From contig OZ005617.1 of NCBI GenBank assembly GCA_963930655.1, positions 8,062,501-8,126,500 of the forward strand: a stretch of DNA of 64,000 nt, written 5' to 3'. Numbering within the stretch: the stretch's first letter is position 1; each line of letters opens with the position of its first letter. Shown piece by piece: positions 30,331 to 41,170 of the stretch. The notes below the pieces were generated by a model, which was given only the letters and a program-made list of their open reading frames with translations, was not told where the DNA came from and did not search any database. The position numbers and the translations under genes are program-made. This stretch comes from Myrica gale (taxonomy: Eukaryota; Streptophyta; Magnoliopsida; Fagales; Myricaceae).

Positions 30331-31698
30331 TTAGCAACCTAACAGTTTTAGGCGAGGCCAATTTGGAGAAATCCCTTTCTTCCGGCTTTGGCACGTTTTC
30401 TTATCCTTATTGGACCCACTACTCCCTCGGCGCTGCTTTGGAAGACTTGCAGGCTTCAATTCTTTCATCAGCGTTCTCTGAGGTTTTCCCTGCGGCAATA
30501 TAATAACCACGTGAGCAGCTCTAGATGCTCTACTGTTATTAAGCATTTGGAACTTGCAAAATTTAAGTCCAATCGGAGTAAACTCAATGGATTATTGGGA
30601 TAACACTCGCAGTAATTAAAGGGTGTAATAGGATCAGGATTCTTTGCGATTTCTTAATCTAATTGTACGGTACAATTTGAAGAGAGATAGATATAGCAGA
30701 CGGGCAGTACGAGCCCTATAATAGGATACACCTGCTTTATCTATCTATTTTTAAATTATTTCATGTAATCTAAGTAGAAAATTACAAACCCGTCAGTCGT
30801 GTATAATGTACAAAAATGAAAAATAATTCCATAAGAGACGCATGGGCCACGTGCTATACATCTCCGAATACTATAAATGCACGCACCTGATAACTTCTGG
30901 CATGGTTTTATTGCGAATAAACGTTGTTTTGTTAGGAGTTTGAGTTTCTAAATATATTCGTTCCCTAATTGACCGTCATTATAATGAGCATATAATAAAT
31001 GGATTTACCTGGATTTCGAGCCTTTTGACAGCCTCGTGGGACATAAGTTTGTCCGGAAGCAGGATGGGGACGCTATTGAAAGCAGGGAGTGAGGCAGATG
31101 ATTCTCCCACTTTGAATCCTTGACCAGAACAATTGTCGCCGAGAGTTTGTGCTGAAACGCGAGATGAAGAGCTCGATGTGCTGCTAGAATGCATCTCTCT
31201 AAGGCATAGCTGGAGTAGAACAGATTGCATGTCTAAGCGAGTTTAGATAGGACTTAGCAGAAGGAGATTAATAAAATAAGCGAAATCCTTCTGGTATGGA
31301 TTTCCTGTATCATCAAAGTGGATCGAAATTTCTACGTACCTGACAAAGCCTATGTTCGAGAGACGACACCCGATCTAGCAGTGAGCCTTTAGAGGCAGCC
31401 TCTTTTACTGCCAAATTCATTGGCAAGGGTTGTCCCTGCAGTACACCAGCTGGGCCCAAACTATTGCTGCCCCATATTGGTGTGCTCTGTTTTCTTTCTA
31501 AATACTTCATCTGGTGGCATACACGATCAAAAATATATAAAAATTCGATGAGTCAAATCGCGACCCTTCGTATGCAGGGAAAGTAGATGAGAAATGGAAG
31601 GTTTAGGGAGAAAGAGAAGTACTCACGGTGAAATCCAAATGATCCAATCTTGAAACAAGTGGCATGGTTGAATAAGATTGTCTTCTTCCATTTTCCAT
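30331..31698 (-). CDS. Uncharacterised plant protein, four exons, 200 residues
   Basis: Exons on the minus strand: 31698-31627, 31510-31340, 31209-31009 and 30489-30331, with donors GTGAGT, GTACGT and GTAAAT and acceptors CCAG, CCAG and CGCAG. All three introns fall in phase 0 and the joined frame is open to a TGA-type stop after WPRLKLLGC. The product starts MENGRRQSYS, has a likely short coiled coil or helix at SKGSLLDRVSSLEHRLCQLCL (about residues 64-84), a Ser-rich stretch (SSSTSSSSS), and a basic C-terminus (KQRRGSSGSNKDKKTCQSRK) suggesting nuclear location. I do not recognise a named domain. The SLEHRLCQ helix and the NWPRLKLLGC end look conserved-protein-like. The clean splice model is the main support. 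The first ATG is chosen because the upstream in-frame codons lack another Met. Confidence 0.7.
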
Positions 31699-33300
31699 TT
31701 GGTATGACAGCTTCAGTATGTAGACCTTTTCAGTTTTCACGCTTAAAACACTACTTGTGGTCCACCTCACGCTAATTATGCGCAGTTTGTTACATTACGC
31801 GGCACAAGATCAAGACTTCGCACTTTTTCTTTTCGCGACAAATCTTGGGATTCAGTTTTATCTTTATGGTAGGCCCAATAAGGCCCGCAGCTTGAGTAAT
31901 CCGTGATCCATCATGGTCCACGCTAAATTTAACGCCTAAAGAGTGGAAGGGACGATTAGCGTGGCGTACTCCCTCTTAATGTGACCAAATCCAAATATGG
32001 TTCATTGGGTAAAATTTGTACGCATGTTTCCTAGCACCTGTAGGTAATTAGTTTTGACTACCATAACTTACCTTGGTCTAAGGAGTAGGATGCTAATTAA
32101 GAATCTCAACTGTACAATGATAGATCATATTCTCGATTCCAGCAGGTGGAGCATCTTATGATATGCTTTTATTGGTTGTGACGTGTCAATCCATTAAGTT
32201 TAGGGGCGTTCACATCAGACCCGACAGACCAGACCCTGACTGAATAGTGTCGGGCTTGGTCGGGCCTCGAAATGCTGATGCTCGCCCCACCCCGCCATAG
32301 CTTATGAGAAGGTCTCAATCGTCTGCCTCCCGACTCCCCCTTCTCGATTGTCTGCCTCCAGACTCCTTCTCCTCGTCTGCCTCCTTCGTCGTCGTCTGCC
32401 TCTTCGATGGAACTGGAGCCATCTCAACAATTCTCTCGCCTCCTTTGTTCTTTGGGTTCCCCATTTCCTCCACCAGCACGTGCGTCCTTGCTATTTTAGA
32501 GATTTGGAAATGGTTTTGGTTAATATATAAACTATTAAGCTCTATGTGAATCGAAAGTACAATATGCATGGATGCGGGATGCCACAGATTTTCTTTCTAA
32601 GCAGCACATGGGAGGGGAAGATAATAGAGACCCGAGCTTAAGATTCCGCCAGACAAGAACTCGAGGAAGTACATGGGCGTTCAGATCCTGACCCTGCAAT
32701 CCCAGTTCATTGTTTTCAAGTTGTGATGACATGTGACTGTCTTTGTCTAACCTATTACCTATAAAAGGAAATACAACCATGCCTCTGTTCTTGTGAAGCT
32801 CTTTTGTGGTTTTCTTGTCCTAATTACGTAGGTATTTTCTTAAGGCTGATCTCAGTTCAAATTTTTTGCTTAATCTCGTGTGTGATTCCTAGTTTCATGT
32901 ATTATGCTGAAGATTGAGTGTCATCCAATCAGTTTTGTGGAAAGTAAAGAAAAAAAGTAGAATGGTCGGCTCACCTGGCCTAAGCCGCCTTAAAGCAGCT
33001 GGTTGCTTGGCCTAGATTTATTTTTGCTGACCGTGGTCTAGATTTCTAGAATTGAAATTCATACTGAGCTTAGTTCTGCCCAAATATTGCCGTGCCCAAA
33101 TGGAAATAACATATCTACACACACAAACACACTCACATGTATAGGTATATTTTGTAACTGTTCTACTCTTCTATAATGTATATATAATAATTGCATATAG
33201 TTGTCAACTTCATGGTTCTTTGTTCAATACCAAATGTAAGTAAAATTCATAGTTTTGTATAATTGAGTATCATCTATCTTATGAGTTGTATTTACCTCAG
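31699..33300. other. Promoter side of the four-exon gene, then intergenic
   Basis: A possible lone hAT-type end (TAGGGGCGTTCACATCAGAC) begins near 32210, followed by CGGGCTTGGTCGGGCC words like those in the MITE at 477-830, but no right terminus was found. Short Ser/Leu-rich frames at 32304-32569 on both strands are not supported as genes. Confidence 0.45.
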
Positions 33301-33394
33301 GATCTGAGAGGTCATTGATGAAGATGTCTGGCCTTCATGCACGGATTCCCTTCGTTGCCCGCACGCAGCAGTGTTTTGCTGTCAAGACTGGAAT

Positions 33395-33655
33395 CACTAC
33401 AAGAAAAAACACTTTGGGTGACAAAAAAATTTGTCACCCAAAGTACAAATTTCGTCACCTATTGTTTTGGGTGACAAAACCGGTTTGTCATCTAAAGCTC
33501 GTCATGCAAAGTTTTAAGTGACGATTTTTGCGTTTTGTCGCTCAAACTCGTTCGGACGGTTTACAACACCATTCGAACGGTTTTGTCTCATAGCGACGAA
33601 ATTGAAAATCTTCATGCCCAGTACAGTCCATCCGTTCACATGAGTTGTGCGAACG
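33395..33655. mobile_element. CACTA-type left terminal fragment inserted in the MSH4 relic
   Basis: Starts CACTACAAGAAAAAACACTT followed by GGGTGACAAA and the inverted TTTGTCACCCAAAGT. The sub-terminal words (GTTCGGACGG, CGAACGGTTTTG, CATGAGTTGTGCGAACG) are the inverted counterpart of 1-286. No right terminus is found before MSH4 sequence resumes, so this is either a solo end or a deletion product. Confidence 0.75.
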
Positions 33656-33660
33656 TACTC

Positions 33661-33735
33661 ACAAGGAGGTCATTTTACGATATAGCAAGGAGGTCATTTT
33701 GGATATAGCAAGGAGGTCATTTTGCGATACTAGTG
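33661..33735. repeat. Three ~24-bp tandem copies of CAAGGAGGTCATTTT
   Basis: CAAGGAGGTCATTTTACGAT, CAAGGAGGTCATTTTGGAT and CAAGGAGGTCATTTTGCGAT in a row. The last overlaps the MSH4 codons for ARRSFCD, so the unit is MSH4-derived. Confidence 0.8.
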
Positions 33736-34039
33736 AAGGCTGTTGTGCAAGATATGGAGTTCAATTTCTTTTTCTTCCTTTCTTGTTTTTACTATCACTA
33801 CAAAATAAGGCCAACCTAAAAACAATTCGATATTGTATAGGCAGCAATACATAATCTTGCGAACAAGTATCGTGAATATTTCAAATTGCCCAATTTGAAA
33901 CTAGCATTTAACAATAGGCAAGGGTTTTACTTTAACATACCACATAAGGATATTCAGGGAAAGCTGCCTAGCAAGTTCATTCAGGTTGGGAATAAGATCT
34001 TGCTCTGGTGACACCATTGGAAATAAGATCTTGCTCTAC

Positions 34040-34680
34040 CTAGAAGGATCATTAATTTTTGTTTGATTCCTAATCAGAAAGGTGACATCATTGGAAATCA
34101 TGTGGAATCTTGTTTGTTGGATTGAGAAATTAGTTATATTTTTACTGTGAAAGTTGATAATACTTCTTCAAATGACGTTGCAATTGAATATTTGAAGAAA
34201 GATTTGAAAGCACATGTATTAGATGACAAGTATCTCCACATGAGGTGTTGTGCACATATATTGAATTTGATTGTGAATGAAGGTTTGAAAGATTGTGGTG
34301 ATTCAATTGCGAGGGTTCAAAATGCATTGTGATATGTGAAATCCTCTCCAGCAAGAATGACAAAATTTAAGAAGTGCGCTGAGATGGTAAAGATTCAGCG
34401 TAAGAAGTTGGTTTGCCTTGATGTTCCAACTAGATGGAACTCAACCTACTTTAAGTTAGAGTCCGCTGAGAAGTTTCAAAAAGCCTTTATGCAGATGACG
34501 GAAGATGATGGCTAATATATTCGTCATTTTAGTGATGGTGCACATATAGGACCACCAGGATCTGAGGATTGTGAAGGTTTATGGTTCTTTGTATGTCACA
34601 TCAAATACTTGTTATAGTCAGATTTGTGACATTCAATCAAACTTGATGAAAATGAGCAAGTCTAATAATGTTTTTGTTAG
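34040..34680 (+). pseudogene. hAT transposase relic, BED-finger/RICESLEEPER type
   Basis: Reads FCLIPNQKGDIIGNHVESCL, a stop, then KVDNTSSNDVAIEYLKKDLK, YLHMRCCAHILNLIVNEGL, a stop, RMTKFKKCAEMVK, LVCLDVPTRWNSTYFKLESA, and after a deletion VYGSLYVTSNTCYSQICDIQ. The DNxSSND, RCxAHxLNLIV and DVxTRWNSTY words are the central (RNase H-like) part of RICESLEEPER/Daysleeper-type hAT proteins. The zinc finger and dimerisation domain are missing. Several stops and one internal deletion. Confidence 0.85.
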
Positions 34681-34689
34681 TGCTATGTC

Positions 34690-35692
34690 GTCGAGTCGAA
34701 ACATAATGCACATAAAACTCCGAGAGTTTTTAATAAATCATGCAATTTCTCAAATATCAACTCGGTCTTTTCGAAAAATCTAGCATAATAACTCCGCTTA
34801 CCTGGATCTTCAAGAAAATAAGCCTCTGAATTAGCACCTTTCAATACAAAATTTAACGTATGATAATATGCTCAAATGGAAACACAAATGAAACTCTAAA
34901 TTTGCCCAACAAGATTATATCCGAAATTCACTGGTCAGATTCTAAAATATATCTTACCTATCTCGGATTTTCCTAAAATTCCCATATTAAACTATGTTAT
35001 TCCCTAGGATGTTAACAATGCACCTGTAAAATTTCATATCCAAATTCCTTGTATAACTCAGTCAATAAAATCAACATTTACCTCTGTTCACATAGTCAAA
35101 CTATACCTTGAATAATTTGGTACTCATCACTTCCAAAATTCATAAATATCTATTAAGATATCCAAAAATCCCAAACTTTATACCAAAGATTTATATATGG
35201 GTATACAAATACTCATAAAATTTCATGCCAAAATTCGAATCCTATCTATATCATCCGGTTCAAAATTTCAATATGTATCAATGGATCTTTCTCAACAATT
35301 CCGATTTCTCTAAGCCTAAATTCCGGATTTTCAAAACCATACCAATACATCTCCAAAAATTACAAAACTTTAACTCATTCCTCCTGCAGATGTCGAGTAT
35401 GCAATATCTAAAAATCAGAATTTTTAGATGTCTAAAGTCGGCTATAAAAATGTAATTCGATCTACTACTCAGATCAAGAACCTAAATTTTCCTTAAACGA
35501 ATCTTGAACCCAAATTTCAAATACTCCAAGAAACCCATTAAAACTATTTCAAAAATCTTGAAATAATTAGGGCTAGATCTAGACACCCTATGGTTTGATC
35601 TCTCTTAAAAATAATACAAATATAATATCAAGAAATTCGAAATACCTGAAGTTGCTTCAAGAAATTTCGTCTACATTGTTGAAAGCAAGAAA
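34690..35692 (-). mobile_element. Probable gypsy LTR remnant, interrupted by the Pack-CACTA
   Basis: Read on the minus strand it contains GGCTTATTTTCTTGAAGATC followed by CAGGTAAGCGGAGTTATTAT and TCGAAAAGACCGAGTTG. This is laid out like the middle of the LTR at 20545-22050 (GAAGCAAATCGGGTAAACGAAGCTACTAT). No clear TG or CA ends were identified. The assignment is tentative. Confidence 0.4.
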
Positions 35693-36249
35693 CACTACAA
35701 AAAAGGGGTCTGTAGCGGCGGTCGCTAAAAACGCCGCTAAAGGATATTTTTCGCGGTGTTTTGAAAAAACCGCGGCGAAAAGAAGGTCTATAGCGGCGGT
35801 CAGTGACCGACGCTATTGACCTCTTTAGTCGCGTTTTTTTTTGCAAACCGCCGCTAAAGGAGGGTCTTTAGCGGCGGTCACTGATCGCCGTTATAGACCC
35901 TCCTTTAGCGGCGGTTTGCAAAAAAACGCGACTAAAGAGCTACCTTTTGTAGCGGCGGTAGAGGAAAAATCTTCGGTGTCTTTTGCGGCGGTCAACTTGA
36001 CCGCCGCTACAGAAACCGGGTCTACTTGGCGGTCCGCTATAGGTATACCTGTAGCAGCGGTTTGTTTTAAAACTGCTGCTACAGGTACGAGATTCGGCGC
36101 GGTCACAGTGACCGCCGCTATAGACCCGGTGTCTTTAGCGGCGGTCTGGTTGACTGCCGCTACAGAAACCGGGTCTACAGCGGCGATCACTGTGACCGCG
36201 CCGAATCTCGTACCTGTAGCGGCGGTCTTTGTAGTGACCATCGCTATAG

Positions 36250-37060
36250 GTATAGTTGTAAAAAAATAGAAAAATAAAAATTTATGTGTTATTTAAGGTT
36301 AATAATTATTTTATTGACTATTTATTCCTTTTTATACATAATTTTATTTTTCACATGTTTTAAAAAAATTTTAAGAGACCTAGTTAATAAAATATGAAAT
36401 TAGAGAGAGTGTTATGAATATTGAAGTTGTTATATATAATTGGGGCACTTTTCGCGCACGTGTCGGTTTTTTGGTCATAACTTTGGCTACGAGTACCCGA
36501 TTCGCGCCCATGACCCCAATTCAGAAAGCTCTTTTCGGCGCGCACGTCGTGGTCACCGAGCTATGCTTCGGTGCGTCTCATTTTGTGCCCTAAATCCGCT
36601 GTTTTCCCTCTCAAAAACTTATTTTTAGTTATGATTTTCTTTCCTTTACCGTTTAGGAATTATTTTAAAACCCGATTTGGGTCATATTTTGGCAGTCTAT
36701 TTAATTTTGCTAAAATCCTATTAGGGATGAGATTTTAGCTATTTTAGTCCGGCTTGTGGTTTAATATGGTAATTAATTTGGTTTTAGCTATTTTAGTTAA
36801 TATTTTGGTCATAGTTGTTAAGGTAATTAAATATTTTATTGATCATAATTAATAATTATATTTCAAGAATTTTACTATCAACTTGTTTTAATTAAAATTA
36901 TTACACTAGTTATAAAACATATATTAAATAATATGCTATGTATCTAATACTAAATATAAATATTTTCAAATACTATTATAATTTACAACTGATTTTAATT
37001 TATTAAAAATATATAATTACAAAATATAAAAATTATTATTAAAAAAACTAAAAATAAAAA
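36250..37060. other. AT-rich interior of the Pack-CACTA
   Basis: Long A/T stretches with no gene. The short frame at 36440-36628 is not supported. Confidence 0.5.
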
Positions 37061-37287
37061 AGAAATTTGAAAACTCCCACCCGCCCTAAAACGCCGCCGT
37101 TCCCCCCACCAACCCCTCCCCCGTTCTTAAAAACTCCCCCCGCCCTAAATCGTGAAATTCAACCTCCCCGCCCTAGACACCACACACCTGCGGCACTTTC
37201 TATCTCTAAAGCATCGCCATTTCTCAGATCTCTCTGTTTGCATTTTGATATACGATATTTCTCTACGCACTTTGCTTCCGAATCTTA

Positions 37288-37469
37288 GGGGGTGTTTGTT
37301 TCCCCAAAATTTTGGGGTTCGAAATTTCCAACAAAAAAAACACACTCCAAAATTTTTAACTTTTACACACATACACTCTACTTTTCAAAAACCCCAATAA
37401 ATCTCAATAAAGTAAAGATTCCCAAAATTTCGGGAATATTCCCCGAAATTTCCACAAACAAACGCCCCC
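37288..37469. mobile_element. Tourist-type MITE nested in the Pack-CACTA
   Basis: A 182-bp element with ends GGGGGTGTTTGTTTCCCC and ACAAACAAACGCCCCC and perfect TTA flanks (37285-37287, 37470-37472). It lies in the leader of the captured G3BP-like gene. Confidence 0.85.
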
Positions 37470-37618
37470 TTAATGAGATAAATGGGATTTTTTTGTGGTA
37501 GTGTGTAGTGTGTTTCAGATCTTGAGAGGCAAGGGGCATTGGATCTTCTTCCAGGGTTTTGATTCGGAAGCTGCTCTCTGTTTCTCTCGCTTTTTAGGGT
37601 TTTAGGAGGCTTCGGAAA

Positions 37619-37871
37619 ATGGCCTCGGCCTTTCCCATTCCGGTAACAGTTGCTCAGGTCCCTCTTCGCTGTCTCTTATTAGCTTTTTCTCTCTTTGGGG
37701 TTCACTGTCCCTCTGTCACTGTCTCTAATGGGTTAGGTGGGGACGTACTTTGTGGGGCAGTACTACCAAGTTTTGCAGCAGCAACCGGACTTTGTGCACC
37801 AGTTCAACTCCGACGCCAGTACCATGCTTCGTATTGACGGCAACACTCGCGAGACCGCCACTTCAATGCTC
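37619..37871 (+). pseudogene. Captured 5' exons of a G3BP-like (NTF2 domain, RRM) gene
   Basis: Exon 1 (37619-37657) encodes MASAFPIPVTVAQ and ends at a CAG/GT donor. Exon 2 (37737-37871), after a TTAG acceptor, continues in frame with VGTYFVGQYYQVLQQQPDF, VHQF.SDASTMLRIDGNTRE and TATSML, again ending at a GT. This is the start of the NTF2-like domain of plant G3BP-like proteins, RNA-binding proteins linked to stress granules. The remaining NTF2 exons, the RRM and the RGG tail are missing. The preceding CT-rich leader (TCTCTGTTTCTCTCGC) and CTTCGGAAAATGG look like the genuine gene's leader, so the capture included the transcription-start region. Confidence 0.85.
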
Positions 37872-38244
37872 GTATACCCTCCTTTCTCTTTTCTCCTTTT
37901 TTCTTTTATTCAGAGTCATTCTTGTGTTTTGGATTTTTGTTTTTCGTACTCGTTTCAAAGTAGAAGATATGTTTGAACCCTAAGCGTTATAATTTGAAGC
38001 CCTTCTTTTAGGGAAAATCTTGTTTTGGTCCCAGCAACGTCCTAACCATATGGATCAAACATCATGTTGTCCGACCTGCATTTTGTTATAATCATAATGT
38101 GCAACAGGTATCTTGTACTGTTGCTTGAGGGGTAGCCATATTTGTAGCTTTGAAGTAGTACATTTATTAAGTTTTCCTCAAGTTAAGGATCACATTCTCT
38201 TTATCGTTAACAATTGGTTTAACTTTCTATGATTTCTATTATAA

Positions 38245-38760
38245 TGGCAGCCCCTAATAATGAAGAAGATTGGGCTGCCAGGGCTAGAGCATGGGCAGAT
38301 GCTAAAACTGCAATGGAAAATCATCATTCACAATCTCAGTTTACACCAGTTGGCAGGCTGATTCTGATAGTATTAATCTGTAATTGGGGCCTTTACATTT
38401 TTCATTCTTTAATACTAGTAATCCACTTCAATAATGGTTTCTGCTGTACTTAATATGAGAAGCAGTATAAGCTTCTATTGTTCCATATGAGGGAATTTCT
38501 CTAGTGGAGGGGATATCACTCATCATTCAGTTACATGACCTTTTCAAGTCTTAAAAAGCCACGATTTGTCTGCATACTTGAACTTTGTTACCCTCCCAAA
38601 GTGAGGATAGGCATGCACCATACACCCTTGTTTATTTGCAGTTGACTACTTGCTTTTGGCAGGTAAGGAAGATCTTGTGGACAGAAAGGAGCAATTGTAC
38701 AAACTGGTGCCTTTGCCAAATACCTCAGCTCAGGAAGGACAGCTATATTTGCAACCATCA
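38245..38760 (+). pseudogene. Captured exons of a second, unidentified gene
   Basis: Exon-like stretch 38245-38358 reads AAPNNEEDWAARARAWADAK and TAMENHHSQSQFTPVGR, rich in Ala/Glu/Trp as in a helical domain. A second near 38665-38757, after a GGCAG acceptor-like site, reads KEDLVDRKEQLYKLVPLPNT and SAQEGQLYLQPSYG. Both are far more codon-like than the surrounding DNA and seem to be parts of one plant gene, but I cannot name it. They lie in the same direction as the G3BP-like exons inside the CACTA-type element. Confidence 0.55.
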
Positions 38761-39862
38761 TATGGCACCATTCATGTTCTTTGTAATGTGTCGATCTTAG
38801 CTTTTGTGTAGATAGATGCCATATAATAATTACTTGTCTTTGGTCGTTTATGTGATCTCAGGTCCTCCTAGTGTCATGTAAAGTAATGGCACCATTCACA
38901 CCAATTTTTACTGAAGTTCTATATTAAAATCTTCGAAAAAGTTTCAAATGGATTAGAGGAGAACATTCACTATTGTCGGTTTCCTCAAGGAGGAGGAAAG
39001 GTACAGATGATTTCATTTGGGCAATTTCCTTCTCGTGTTGTTTTCTTCCTTGCATTCTTTTGTCGTTCATTGCTGGAAGTATGTGCTCTATTATTGCCTT
39101 TATTCTTGAGGGGGTAATCAAGGTTAAGCTGCATATGCAGATCTTCTCTAACTGACTTCTTGTCGTCTAAAATTGTTTATGGTTTCTAAGGGCATGACAT
39201 TAAGGTTCGTTTAGATGTCCACTACACAAATATATGATCATGGCATTAGCACTTCAATATATATTAGCAGTTCTAGAGAGAAATATATGATATTCAATAT
39301 GCATCTATATTAGCACTTTTGTCTGATGTGTTGCATTGATTTATATTGACATTGATTTAGTTTGGTTTGTCATCGTGTTTGAATGGCAGTTTGATAGTGT
39401 GACATAGCTTCTGGTCCTTTGTGCTTCTGCTACAATATCTCTAAAAACTCAACTTTAAGAATTAAGGGTCATTTTTTATCTGAAATTGGGAAACATTTTT
39501 TTTTACCCATCTCGACCCGATTCAATGAAAAGTGTTTTTACGGTTTGAAATGAGATTTTTTGTGAGGCTTAGTCCATGGAGCGGAGGTCACTGACCGCGG
39601 CTATAGGTTGAACCTGACCGCCGCTATAGACCTATAGCAGCGGTCATATTGGGTCTCTTGACCGCCGCTACAGACCTTTAGTGCTGAAATAGCGCAACTG
39701 CGTTCGAGTTTATAGCGGCGGTTTCAACCGCTGCTACGTGACCGCCGCGATAGAGCTATGCCGACGGAGCTATAGCGGCGGTCGCAACCGCCGCTAAAAA
39801 AACCGCTGCTATAACGTATAGCAGCGGTTTTTGACCTATAGGTCCTTTTTTTTGTAGTGAAA

Positions 39863-40782
39863 AACCTTATTTTTCCTTTTGTTAGTGTAAAATCAAGTGT
39901 GTAAAAATTAAAACCCATGTGTAAACTGATTATAACGAAGGCGCTATAGCTAAAATATCTACAAATAGATATTGGGAAGAGACATACGTTTGTGTGGATA
40001 ATGCCTGCTTCTAACTTTTGACGCAGCTGTTCGTCAGTTCATGAGAGATCGTGTTAGCAACGATGTGAGGAAAGATAAAAGCAGTGTAGCTTGACGAAAA
40101 CACAGAAATCATTGCGTAAAGAAAGGAACCGAGTAACTTAATCATAAGCATACTATGACTTTCATGGTTGTCGGCCACTGAAGAAAATATTTAAGGATGC
40201 GAAGAAGATTTTTAATCATAAGCATACTATGTAGATATAGTGGCAGAGCCCTAACTTTTTTCTTGAGACGACTAAAGATGATGGAAAAAATTCATGTTCA
40301 CAGAAACTAATAGAAATTCAAATTTCTATCCATAATAATGTATAGTACTAGTTTTGTTAAGCACAAGTATAGGGCACAAATTAAATTCATCAATACATAA
40401 ATCCATAAATAAAAATTCATCATCACAATTTGCAAGCTAATCGAAAACCTTACACGGCAATATTGAGTGAATTTCACACGTGATTTGGTAATAAGATGTA
40501 AAAAGAATTTCCTTTCCCCTTCTCCAAATTAATAATAATAATAATAATAATTTGGATTAATTACAATTTTACCCCTCAAACTACCACTTGATTCTCAAAT
40601 ACCTCCGCAAACTCTAATTCAATGCAACTCACCTCTACAAACTATAATTCTCATTACAATTTCATCCCTCAGCTTCTAAAGTGGTTATATCAAAGGGTTT
40701 TCGTCTCACGTAAACGACACGTGACCTCCTCCTCACTTGAAAAGACAAATTTAATCGGCTCGATTCTAAGTAAGTCATCTTT
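39863..40782. other. Intergenic, nothing recognised
   Basis: AT-rich with an AAT microsatellite (about 40527-40552). The phrase TTGCAACTCACCTCTACAAACT near 40620 is echoed in inverted form near 41350 (GGGGGTGAGTTGCAAC), hinting at an outer inverted repeat around the next element. Confidence 0.4.
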
Positions 40783-41170
40783 AAAAAAAGGGACATTTGC
40801 TTTTTAGTCCTTAGGTTTTAACCCCTTTTCATTTTTATTCATGAATTTTAGAGGGTCAAAATTTTAGTCCCTGAACTTTCATCTTTGTAAAATTTAGTCC
40901 TTCCGTCAGTCTGTCGTCAGTTTGTCATCAAATTTGTACCGGTCGACCGGTATATGAAGCGGTCGACCGCTACATGTACCGGTCGACCGCTGACTTTCAA
41001 AACGTAAACGGCACGTGATCGGTACAAAAATTGACGGCAGACTGACGGAAGGACTAAATTTTACAAAGATGAAAGTTTAAGGACTGAAATTTTGAAGGTT
41101 GAAAGTTAAGGACTAAAATTAAAAGGGGCCCAAAACCTAAGGACTAAAAAGCAAATTTCCCTTAAAAAAA
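40783..41170. mobile_element. Long-inverted-repeat element with CGGTCGACCG core
   Basis: Arms of roughly 170 bases: AAAAGGGACATTTGCTTTTT and AGTCCTTAGGTTTTAACCCC on the left match GGGGCCCAAAACCTAAGGAC and TAAAAAGCAAATTTCCC on the right. Next inward are ACAAAGATGAAAGTT-type and GTCAGTCTGTCGTCAG matches. The centre carries three CGGTCGACCG palindromes spaced about 20 bases apart (40939-40990). A related, decayed sequence lies at 60358-60550. No coding capacity; the superfamily is not clear, possibly MULE. Confidence 0.7.

Larger units (their letters stand above)
33305..33985 (+). pseudogene. MSH4: Fragment of the meiotic MutS homologue MSH4, broken
   Basis: Three consecutive pieces of plant MSH4 in correct order. 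About 33310-33394: EVIDEDV, a one-base frame change, then LHARIPFVARTQQCFAVKTG. About 33695-33740: ILDIARRSFCDTSE. Exon 33839-33984, between a TATAG acceptor and a CAG/GT donor: AAIHNLANKYREYFKLPNLK, LAFNNRQGFYF and DIQGKLPSKFIQV. In full MSH4 these are contiguous and lie in the middle (core/lever) part of the protein, which with MSH5 stabilises crossover intermediates. The first and second pieces are separated by a CACTA terminal fragment, and 5' and 3' exons are absent. It is non-functional. Whether it was moved here by a transposon or is what is left of a gene copy is open. Confidence 0.8.
35693..39859. mobile_element. Pack-CACTA: CACTA-type element carrying host gene fragments
   Basis: A 4,167-bp unit that starts CACTACAAAAAAGGGGTCT and ends AGGTCCTTTTTTTTGTAGTG, flanked by AAA on both sides (35690-35692 and 39860-39862), fitting a 3-bp CACTA target duplication. 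Both ends are lined with many direct and inverted copies of TAGCGGCGGTC/GACCGCCGCTA (about 35710-36250 and 39580-39840), the sub-terminal repeat arrangement typical of CACTA elements. No transposase frame is seen. The interior holds the 5' part of a G3BP-like gene, pieces of a second gene, and a Tourist MITE. The long frames read across 35841-36269 on both strands are translations of the repeats. Because AAA in an A-rich context is weak evidence, the matched sub-terminal repeats are the main support. Confidence 0.75.

Noticed and set aside
32304-32569. Small open frames on both strands
   Set aside because: CT-rich composition and no recognisable motif; no splice context found.
35841-36269. 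Open frames of 142 (+) and 116 (-) codons with A/T/V repeats
   Set aside because: Both arise from the inverted TAGCGGCGGTC sub-terminal repeats of the CACTA-type element; simultaneous opening on both strands is an artefact of the repeat.
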